DNA from: Atopobium sp. UBA2090
Lineage (GTDB): Bacteria > Actinomycetota > Coriobacteriia > Coriobacteriales > Atopobiaceae
DNA length: 7,851 bases
Assembly: GCA_002331575.1 (NCBI GenBank)
Contig: DCZG01000016.1
Span: 1-7,851 of the forward strand
Direction of reading: 5' to 3'
Positions 1-6,185 of this stretch are shown in pieces; position 1 is the stretch's first letter, and each line of letters begins with the position of its first letter. The notes under the pieces are model-generated. The model saw only the letters and a list, made by a program, of their open reading frames with translations, was not told the DNA's origin and searched no databases. The translations under genes were made by a program, and so were the position numbers.

Positions 1-667
1 AAGCAGCATGGGGAACAGCGTCGACGGCGGCGGGACGCGGCGTTCGAACGCCATCGCTGCGACGGAGGGCATCGCAACCAACCTGCTGGGGAAGAACTCC
101 ACGGCCAACCCCGATGCCGTGCAGATGGCCCTCATCACCTTCAACAGCACGGCTACCGTCAGCCAGGGATGGACGACGAGCCTCAGCTCGTTCGACTCGT
201 CCCTCGAGAACTCTTCGACGGCATATGGAACTAACTGGGAGGCCGCCCTCAGCGCGGCCTACTCGCTTGCGAATGACGGCGACCCCACCTACGTGATTTT
301 CGTTACCGACGGCCAACCGACGATGAGCATGGGTTCAACGACCATCAGCACTCAGAATTCCGCCACCTACGCCCGACTGGCCTCCACCTATGCTAGGGCG
401 CTCGTGACGGGTACGGCAGGGTCCGTGACTGGTCCGACGAGTAACGGAGGCCAGAGCACCTCCCTCGCTGGCAAGGGCTACAGGGCTCTCTACGGCATCT
501 ATGCCTATGGCACTGAGGTCGACTACCTCGATGACGTCGTTGACTTCGCCAATGGCAACGCATGGTCCGCAGGTACTGGGACCCGCGTCGTGTCGAACTA
601 CTACAGGGCGAGCAGCACCACCGCGCTCCAGAACGCCCTCACCTCGATCCTCACCTCGATCACCACG
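1..667 (+). other. von Willebrand factor A domain (N-terminal edge missing)
   Basis: VWA domains bind protein ligands through a metal ion held by a MIDAS site (D-x-S-x-S, then a Thr, then an Asp). The window opens at the S-S-M end of the first motif (codons 2-10); the Asp lies just upstream. The MIDAS Thr is probably T75 in the run GTNWEAAL (ACT at 230). The Asp is D101 in FVTDGQPT (GAC at 308). Typical core strands are visible: MALITFNSTATV near residue 40 and YVIFVTDG near 95. The domain closes with the helix TALQNALTSILTSI. Everything visible of the metal site is intact, so ligand binding is plausible. The exact C-terminal limit is approximate. Confidence 0.9.
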
Positions 668-3600
668 GCAACGTCCTTCCAGGGCGTCACCATCACCGAC
701 GGCCTCACCGGCATGACCCAGTCGACCACCGTCGACGGCAAGGCCTCCGACTTCACCTATACGATCACGTCAGCCAGCGGCGAGAAGACCGTGGTCACGC
801 TCAACGATGATGGCACGATCGCGACGATCGACGGCAGCGCGACCTCGAGTTCCAAGACCCTCACGGACTCGGTGGGCAACACCCTGACGCTTAAGGTCGG
901 CGACGCCTTCCCCGGCGCGTCCAACACGGAAGGGACCGTCACCTGGGATACCTCGACGCTCCCCACCAAGAATGCGGCGGGAACCTCCACTCCCGGTGCG
1001 CTCCTCGGCGGCTACACCTACACCGTGAGCTTCGTGGTGTGGCCGAGCCAGGACGCCTACGACCTCGTGGCGCAGCTCGAGAACGGCACCGTGAGTTTCG
1101 ACGACCTCAGTGCCGACCAGCAGGCGCAGATCGTCGTGACCGACACCGGTTACGGCCTCAAGACCAACACCGGGGCGGAAGTCGCCTACACCGCCGTCAA
1201 GACCGTCACCACGAACGGCACGACGACCACGACGAAGGCGACCGGCACCTCCGCCTTCGACAGCCCCGACCCGATCGCCCTCGCCTCCACGACCCTCACC
1301 GTCGAAAAGGCCTGGAAGGATGACCTCAACAGCGCCGCCGACCGTCCCGGCTCGATCACCCTCGAGGTCACCCAGGACGGGGAGGACTTTTGCCGCGTGA
1401 CCCTCGAAGAGGGCAACGACTGGACCGCCACGGTCTACATCGCCCCGGGCATCGTCGTGACGCCGGGCGACTACGGTACCGACGCCACCGGGGTGCTCGA
1501 GTCCGGGCACGCGTACTCGGTGTCCGAAGCGGGGACCGACGCCAGCTATGAGCTCTCGGTCACGCCCGTACAGCCCATGATCAACGGCACGACGACGACC
1601 GATACCACAGACCTCGTCGACCTTCTCAGCAACACCGTCTGGACGGGCGGCAAGGCCACCCTTGCGGCGACCAACACCCTCAAGGGTCGCCTCGAGGTCA
1701 GCAAGAACGTCGTCGGTGACGGCGCTAGCACCGACGACACGTTCACCTTCGTCATCGGACTCACCGACTCCGAGGGGAACGCGGTCTCCACCGACACCGC
1801 CAACACGACGCTCGAATACCTCGTCTACGACGCCAATGGCAACGTATCCTCTCGCGGCGACATCGATGGCGGTACTGCCACCGTTGCCATCACGGCCTCG
1901 CAGAGCATCCTCGTCGTGGACATTCCGACCGGCACCAACTACGTCGTCTATGAGGACGACGTCCCGGACGGTTACAAGCCCACCAGCGTCTCGGGCGATA
2001 CCGGAACAATCGCTGCCGACGCGCAGGCCTCGGCTGCCTTCACCAACACCTATGCCCCCGGGTTCCTCGAGTACACGACGTCCTACACGGTGACGAAGAC
2101 CTGGGATGACGACGACAACGCACAGGGCGTGCGCCCCGACAAGCTCGACGTGACCCTCGAGTACTCCACTGATGGCGGTACGAACTGGCAGACCTACGGC
2201 ACGGCGACGCTCGAGGCGCCGACAGATAACCCTCAGAGCAATACTTGGTCATACGCTTTTGAGAACCTGCCGATGTTCAACGAGGACGGCAGCGAGATCA
2301 TGTACCGTGCCACCGAAGACGAGCCGGCCAACTATACCGGGACGACTACGGTTACTCCGACCCACTTCGAGCTGAGCACTGACGCCACGGCCATCACGAG
2401 GGTGACGACGTGCAGCGACACGACCTTCTCCATCCAGAGCGATGGGGTCGGCGTGGCCATCGCGAAGCTCACGACGGGCAACAACTACTTCATCTGGACC
2501 TCGAAGCCCCTCACCTCTGAAGAGAAGACGGTCGTCAACGCCATCGCTAGGTCCTTCTTCTCCGCGTTCGACGCGTCTAACACCACTTACAGCTCCGGGA
2601 ATCCCGCGACGTACGTCAACGGAAAGCAGGGGAGCGTCACCATCTCGGCGGACGCCCAGACGGGCGTGCATATCGATTTCACGGCCGAGAGGGTCTGGGC
2701 GCAGTGGGCGTACGGCACCATAACGACGACCGCGAGCTCGACGCCTGGCACCACCAGCCTCACGAATACGCTGGAGACGGGCTCTCTCTCCATCACCAAG
2801 GCCGTCGAGGCGGATGGAGGCGAGGTAGTCCCCGAGGGCTCGACATTCGACTTCGTGGTAACACTCACCGACGCAGACGGCAGCGAGCTCGGGGGAACGT
2901 ACTCCTACACCGTTCTCGACGAGAACGGGAGTGACGTGACTCCTGCGACCGCCACGATCACCAGCGGCGATACCATCACGTTGCAGATCGGCTGGAAGGC
3001 GACCATCACTGGAATTGCCGCGGGCACCACCTATGACGTCAGCGAGACGTCCATGCCCGACGGCTTCTCGTATTCCGACCAGACCTCGGATGACGATGAC
3101 GCGATTATCCAGGGCGGTACCAACCCCACCGTGACCGTCACCAACACGTACGAGACCACCGACGTCAGCATCACGAAAACGTGGGATGACTCGGACGATC
3201 AGGACGGCATTCGTCCGACCGCCGAGGACTTCGCTGGCATGGTCACCCTGAAAGCGGATGATGTCGAGGTCACCGGCGTGACGCCGGACGTGACTGACAA
3301 CGGGGATAACACCTACACGGTCACCTTCAGTAGCCTGCCCAAGACAACGAGCACGACGAGCGCGAGCGGTGTCACGACCACGAGGGACATTGTCTACTCG
3401 ATTGGCGAGACAAGCGTCCCCACCGGATATACGACGGGGAATGCTTCAGCGCCCGACGGCGGCGGCATTGACAACTCCCACACGCCAGCGACGACGTCCG
3501 TCACGGCCACCAAGATCTGGGATGACTCCGATAACCAGGACGGCATTCGTGCGGACGTAACGCTTCGTCTCGCCAAGACGGTCGATGGAGTGACGTCCGT

Positions 3601-5947
3601 CGTCGATGGCCAGGAAAAGACCATCAGTGCGACCGCCACCGGTGATGACCTCACGGTGACCTGGACCAACCTGCCCGCCTACGAGAGCGGCTCGAAGATC
3701 ACGTATAGCGTGACCGAGGACGCTATCGAAGGCTACTCTGCGTCCATCACCTCAATTGCAGTTGACGATGGAACCTTGGTTACCATCACCAATATTCACA
3801 CGCCCGAGGTAACGTCCGCCACGGCCGCCAAGGTCTGGGACGACAACGACGACCAGGACGGAATTCGTCCGGCCTCCGTTACGCTCCAGCTCCAGAAGAG
3901 CGTGGGCGGCGCCGCGGCAGTCGACGTGGAGGGCATGACCCTCACGCTCGAAGCAGACAACAAGTGGACCGACACGATCTCCGACCTGCCCGCCTACGAG
4001 GGCGGCAAGGCCGTGACCTACTCCTTCGTCGAGACGAGCGTGCCCGACGGCTATGCTGCCTCCTACTCCGCGGACGGGCTCACCGTCACCAACGCCCACA
4101 CCCCCGAGACCACGAGCGTCTCTGGCACCAAGGTCTGGGACGACGGCTCCAACCAGGACGGGAAGCGCCCGACCTCCGTGGTCATCACGCTCACGGGCAC
4201 CGTCGGGGAGGACGCGGTCGTCTCAACGGCGAGCAAGACCGTGACCGGCACGGGCGACACCTGGGCCTACTCCTTCGACAACCTCCCCAAGTACTCCGGA
4301 GGGGAGCTGATCACCTACACCGTCTCGGAGACGAGCGTGCCGGACGGCTACACCTCCAGCGTCGACGGCTACACCGTCACGAACACCCACACGCCCGAGG
4401 TCGTCAGCGTCTCCGGCACCAAGACCTGGGACGATGCCAACGACCAGGACGGCATGCGCCCGGGCGAGATCACCGTGAGGCTCACGGGATCCGACGGCAG
4501 CTCGCACGAGACCACGACGAATGCCGCCGAGGATTGGAAGTACTCGTTCGACAATCTCCCCAAGTACAGCCAAGGCACCGAGATCACGTATACGCTCACT
4601 GAGGACGCCGTCGTCGGCTACACGCCGTCCTATGACGGCTACGACGTGACCAACTCGTACACGCCGGGCGAGACCTCGGTCTCGGTGACGAAGCTCTGGA
4701 ATGACGGCAACGACCAGGACGGCATTCGCCCCGACTCCGTCACCGTCCAGCTCTACGCCGGCAACGACCCCTACGGTGACCCCGTCGAGCTCTCCGAGGA
4801 TGACGGCTGGACCTACACCTGGACGTCGCTGCCCGTCAACAAGCCCAAGAGCTCCGACGCCGATGAGACCGAGACCGTCGTGTACACGGTCCGGGAGACG
4901 TCGACTCCCGACGGTTACTCGTCCGCCGTCAGCGGCGACGCCACAGAAGGCTTCACCGTCACCAACACGCACGCGCCCGCCACGACGTCGGTCTCCGCGA
5001 CCAAGACCTGGGACGACGCCGACGACCAGGACGGCATCCGCCCCGCGAGCATCACCTACCACCTCCTCGCGGACGGGATTGAGATCGACTCCCAGACGGT
5101 CACGGCCGATGATGGGTGGTCCTACGCGTGGGATGACCTCCCCGCGAACAGCACTGGCACTCACATCGACTACACGGTGACGGAGGACAAGGTCGACGGG
5201 TACGCGACCTCCTCGAAGGACTCTGTGACCGATGACGGCAAGTCCTTCTCCTTCACCAACACGCATGCCCCCGAGGTCACCGAGGTGTCCGGGACCAAGA
5301 CCTGGGTCGACGGCGACGACCAGGACGGCATCCGCCCCGACTCCGTCACCGTGAGCCTGCTCGCGAACGGCACGGTCATCAGGACCGCCGAGGCCACGGC
5401 GGAGAACGACTGGACCTACGACTTCGCCGACCTGCCGAAGTACTCCGCCGGAAAGGTGGTCTCCTACTCCGTCGAGGAGGTGCCCGTCACCGGCTACCAG
5501 GCGACCAAGAGCGGCTTCGACCTCACCAACACGCACGTGCCCGCGTCGGGCGACATCACCGTGACCAAGGCGTGGAGCGACTCGAACGACAAGGACGGCA
5601 TCCGCCCCGCGAGCGTGACCGTGCACCTCTACGCCGACGGCGTCGACACGGGCAGGAGCGTCACGCTCTCCGCGGACGACTCCTGGACCGCGACCTTCTC
5701 GGGCCTCGCGAGCTACTCCAATGGAACTGCCGTCACCTACTCGGTGGTCGAGGACGCGGTGAGCGGCTACACTGTCGCCTACACGAGCGAGTCGGCCGGG
5801 AGCATCACGGTGACCAACACGCATGTGCCCACCGTCACGCCGAAGGTTCCCGACACCGGAGACTCTACCGCCACGGGCATGGGGATTCTCGCCATCATCG
5901 GTGCTGCGACGGTGCTCGCGGGATACCGCAGACGTCGTGACGAGTAG
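1..5947 (+). CDS. VWA and Cna B-type repeat surface adhesin, cell-wall anchored (5' partial)
   Basis: Exported cell-wall protein, probably a host- or matrix-binding adhesin or pilus tip/shaft subunit; the ligand is unknown. The frame is open to the left edge and ends at TAG 5945-5947. Numbering from the ATG at 8 as residue 1, the order is: VWA domain (to about 220), linker beta region (about 221-427), Cna B-like module R0 (428-558), beta module A (558-682), split Cna B module R1 (692-922), beta module B (926-1048), nine consecutive Cna B modules R2-R10 (1053-1941), sorting motif VPDTG (1947-1951), hydrophobic segment and RRRRDE tail. The ATG at 8 is the Met of the VWA metal motif, because two in-frame Ser codons precede it, so the true start and signal peptide are off-window. 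Only two cysteines are seen (462 and 802), as is usual for isopeptide-stabilised stalks. The gene ends at a strong terminator. The family is clear; the function as adhesin rather than pilin is inferred. Confidence 0.95.
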   Translation, partial: SSMGNSVDGGGTRRSNAIAATEGIATNLLGKNSTANPDAVQMALITFNSTATVSQGWTTSLSSFDSSLENSSTAYGTNWEAALSAAYSLANDGDPTYVIFVTDGQPTMSMGSTTISTQNSATYARLASTYARALVTGTAGSVTGPTSNGGQSTSLAGKGYRALYGIYAYGTEVDYLDDVVDFANGNAWSAGTGTRVVSNYYRASSTTALQNALTSILTSITTATSFQGVTITDGLTGMTQSTTVDGKASDFTYTITSASGEKTVVTLNDDGTIATIDGSATSSSKTLTDSVGNTLTLKVGDAFPGASNTEGTVTWDTSTLPTKNAAGTSTPGALLGGYTYTVSFVVWPSQDAYDLVAQLENGTVSFDDLSADQQAQIVVTDTGYGLKTNTGAEVAYTAVKTVTTNGTTTTTKATGTSAFDSPDPIALASTTLTVEKAWKDDLNSAADRPGSITLEVTQDGEDFCRVTLEEGNDWTATVYIAPGIVVTPGDYGTDATGVLESGHAYSVSEAGTDASYELSVTPVQPMINGTTTTDTTDLVDLLSNTVWTGGKATLAATNTLKGRLEVSKNVVGDGASTDDTFTFVIGLTDSEGNAVSTDTANTTLEYLVYDANGNVSSRGDIDGGTATVAITASQSILVVDIPTGTNYVVYEDDVPDGYKPTSVSGDTGTIAADAQASAAFTNTYAPGFLEYTTSYTVTKTWDDDDNAQGVRPDKLDVTLEYSTDGGTNWQTYGTATLEAPTDNPQSNTWSYAFENLPMFNEDGSEIMYRATEDEPANYTGTTTVTPTHFELSTDATAITRVTTCSDTTFSIQSDGVGVAIAKLTTGNNYFIWTSKPLTSEEKTVVNAIARSFFSAFDASNTTYSSGNPATYVNGKQGSVTISADAQTGVHIDFTAERVWAQWAYGTITTTASSTPGTTSLTNTLETGSLSITKAVEADGGEVVPEGSTFDFVVTLTDADGSELGGTYSYTVLDENGSDVTPATATITSGDTITLQIGWKATITGIAAGTTYDVSETSMPDGFSYSDQTSDDDDAIIQGGTNPTVTVTNTYETTDVSITKTWDDSDDQDGIRPTAEDFAGMVTLKADDVEVTGVTPDVTDNGDNTYTVTFSSLPKTTSTTSASGVTTTRDIVYSIGETSVPTGYTTGNASAPDGGGIDNSHTPATTSVTATKIWDDSDNQDGIRADVTLRLAKTVDGVTSVVDGQEKTISATATGDDLTVTWTNLPAYESGSKITYSVTEDAIEGYSASITSIAVDDGTLVTITNIHTPEVTSATAAKVWDDNDDQDGIRPASVTLQLQKSVGGAAAVDVEGMTLTLEADNKWTDTISDLPAYEGGKAVTYSFVETSVPDGYAASYSADGLTVTNAHTPETTSVSGTKVWDDGSNQDGKRPTSVVITLTGTVGEDAVVSTASKTVTGTGDTWAYSFDNLPKYSGGELITYTVSETSVPDGYTSSVDGYTVTNTHTPEVVSVSGTKTWDDANDQDGMRPGEITVRLTGSDGSSHETTTNAAEDWKYSFDNLPKYSQGTEITYTLTEDAVVGYTPSYDGYDVTNSYTPGETSVSVTKLWNDGNDQDGIRPDSVTVQLYAGNDPYGDPVELSEDDGWTYTWTSLPVNKPKSSDADETETVVYTVRETSTPDGYSSAVSGDATEGFTVTNTHAPATTSVSATKTWDDADDQDGIRPASITYHLLADGIEIDSQTVTADDGWSYAWDDLPANSTGTHIDYTVTEDKVDGYATSSKDSVTDDGKSFSFTNTHAPEVTEVSGTKTWVDGDDQDGIRPDSVTVSLLANGTVIRTAEATAENDWTYDFADLPKYSAGKVVSYSVEEVPVTGYQATKSGFDLTNTHVPASGDITVTKAWSDSNDKDGIRPASVTVHLYADGVDTGRSVTLSADDSWTATFSGLASYSNGTAVTYSVVEDAVSGYTVAYTSESAGSITVTNTHVPTVTPKVPDTGDSTATGMGILAIIGAATVLAGYRRRRDE
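668..1288 (+). other. Linker beta region between the VWA domain and the Cna B stalk
   Basis: About 207 residues, rich in Thr, Ser and Asp with alternating hydrophobic residues, as expected for one or two beta-sandwich modules. Visible landmarks are a VTITDGL strand just after the VWA domain, GGYTYTVSFVVWPSQDAYDLVAQL (residues about 336-359) and a Thr-rich stretch around residues 400-412 before the first stalk module. I cannot assign it to a named family from the sequence alone. Its position suggests a rigid support holding the VWA head on the stalk. Confidence 0.5.
1289..1678 (+). other. Divergent Cna B-like module R0
   Basis: The first stalk module has the strand TLTVEKAW with the candidate isopeptide Lys K434 (AAG 1307), the strand YSVSEAG with Glu E507 (GAA 1526), and the closing strand AATNTL with Asn N556 (AAC 1673). 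It lacks the DQDG signature of the later modules but keeps an RP dipeptide at the right place. The Glu-to-Asn distance is 49 residues, about 25-30 longer than in R2-R10. It contains C462, one of only two cysteines seen in the protein. Confidence 0.65.
1679..2056 (+). other. Beta module A (DUF7601/pilin-like isopeptide module)
   Basis: This module reads RLEVSKNVVGD, then TFTFVIGLTDSEG, then IPTGTNYVVYEDDVPDGY, and ends in AAFTNTYAP. This is the layout of the DUF7601-like beta modules common in Gram-positive surface proteins. The candidate bond residues are K566 (AAG 1703) and N680 (AAC 2045), with the acidic residue in the YVVYED strand. The family name is from memory of the pattern; a domain search would settle it. 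Confidence 0.6.
2081..2773 (+). other. Cna B module R1 split by a 125-residue insertion
   Basis: The module opens with YTVTKTWDDDD (K697, AAG 2096) and RPDKLDVTLEY, reaches the Glu strand MYRATEDE (E770, GAA 2315), and only closes at SLTNTL (N920, AAT 2765). The Glu-to-Asn distance is 150 residues against 17-25 in R2-R10, so about 125 residues (roughly bases 2342-2755) are inserted in the last loop. The insert carries C802 and a probable helix beginning LTSEEKTVVNAIARSF, and is unlike the surrounding repeats. Confidence 0.7.
2783..3157 (+). other. Beta module B (DUF7601/pilin-like isopeptide module)
   Basis: This is the second copy of the longer module type: SLSITKAVEADGG with K931 (AAG 2798), then TFDFVVTLTDADGSEL, AGTTYDVSETSMPDGF, and VTVTNTYE with N1046 (AAC 3143). 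It shares its layout with module A but is clearly diverged from it. Together they flank R1, giving the order A-R1-B before the uniform Cna B array. Confidence 0.6.
3164..5830 (+). repeat. Nine consecutive Cna B-type repeats (R2-R10)
   Basis: These are tandem modules of 90-111 residues. Each opens with a TK-x-W strand followed by an acidic loop ending in D-G-[IKM]-R, has a Y-x-x-x-E strand in the middle, and closes with a strand ending in an invariant Asn (T-N-T-H-x-P in the commonest form). Boundaries: R2 3164-3496, R3 3497-3814, R4 3815-4114, R5 4115-4405, R6 4406-4675, R7 4676-4987, R8 4988-5281, R9 5282-5551, R10 5552-5830. Candidate isopeptide triads (Lys/Glu/Asn): R2 1057/1134/1156, R3 1169/1237/1262, R4 1275/1342/1362, R5 1375/1441/1459, R6 1472/1532/1549, R7 1562/1630/1653, R8 1666/1726/1751, R9 1764/1824/1841, R10 1854/1915/1937. 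No copy has lost a triad residue. The array should form a stiff, protease-resistant stalk. Confidence 0.9.
5846..5944 (+). other. Cell-wall sorting signal (VPDTG, membrane segment, basic tail)
   Basis: The last 33 residues have the three parts of a sortase substrate: the motif VPDTG (codons 5846-5860), a hydrophobic stretch from MGILAIIG to VLAG, and the charged tail YRRRRDE. Sortase would cut between Thr and Gly and join the Thr to peptidoglycan or to another pilin. The motif has Val in place of the usual Leu of LPxTG. No sortase gene is in the window. Confidence 0.9.
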
Positions 5948-5975
5948 GCTCGTCCGATCGATTCGCGTTCCACCA

Positions 5976-6007
5976 GGGAGCCGTCCGCAGGGACGGCTCC
6001 CTTTTTT
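5976..6007 (+). terminator. Intrinsic terminator of the adhesin gene
   Basis: A perfect 11-bp stem GGGAGCCGTCC / GGACGGCTCCC with a GCAG tetraloop is followed directly by six T. It begins 28 bases after the adhesin stop codon. There is no T-run on the other side, so it acts in the + direction only and separates the adhesin from the downstream unit. Confidence 0.95.
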
Positions 6008-6029
6008 CGGCACCGTGCCGCTGTTCGCG

Positions 6030-6043
6030 AGCGGGCGCCCGCT
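6030..6043. repeat. Perfect 14-bp palindrome in the intergenic region
   Basis: AGCGGGCGCCCGCT is its own reverse complement. A second, 13-base dyad (CGGCAC-C-GTGCCG) sits at 6008-6020, between the terminator and this site. With no loop and no T-run the 14-mer is not a terminator; it could be an operator or simply a by-product of high GC content. Confidence 0.4.
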
Positions 6044-6121
6044 TGTGGTTTCGTCTTGCGTACAGCGGCGTTCAACGAAAGTAACCACTCGAGTTCTGAT
6101 CGGTGGATTAGCGTCTGGTAC

Positions 6122-6130
6122 TGGTATCCT
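6122..6130 (+). promoter_or_regulatory. Weak candidate extended -10 promoter for the phosphatase-fumC unit
   Basis: TGGTATCCT matches the extended -10 pattern TGnTAtnnT and lies 55 bases before the ATG, downstream of the adhesin terminator where a promoter is expected. I see no good -35 hexamer at 16-18 bases, so this is tentative. Confidence 0.25.
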
Positions 6131-6174
6131 TAGTGTTCCAACGCGGATGATCGCCTACGGATGAGCAGTTCCTC

Positions 6175-6180
6175 GGGAGG
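6175..6180 (+). promoter_or_regulatory. Ribosome binding site of the phosphatase/CHAD gene
   Basis: GGGAGG lies five bases before the ATG at 6186, which fixes that start. The ATG at 6161 is out of frame with this gene. Confidence 0.85.
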
Positions 6181-6185
6181 TTGGC

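Noticed and set aside
770..1510. A 246-codon open frame on the - strand inside the adhesin
   Set aside because: It lies opposite the linker and R0 modules, has no recognisable motif and has the composition of a high-GC antisense frame.
3185..5610. EF-hand-like or dockerin-like calcium loops (acidic run ending in D-Q-D-G)
   Set aside because: The acidic run followed by D-G-[IK]-R-P is a standard signature of the Cna B family after its first strand and is not evidence of calcium binding by itself.
4223..6088. A 621-codon open frame on the - strand with periodic repeats
   Set aside because: It mirrors the Cna B array: its period follows the sense repeats, it runs through the terminator, and its residues are the Arg/Gly/Val/Asp mix typical of antisense frames in high-GC genes.
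6161..6185. ATG at 6161 as an alternative start of the phosphatase gene
   Set aside because: It is out of frame with the gene (25 bases upstream), while the ATG at 6186 has a good ribosome binding site at five bases and starts right at the first beta strand of the phosphatase fold.
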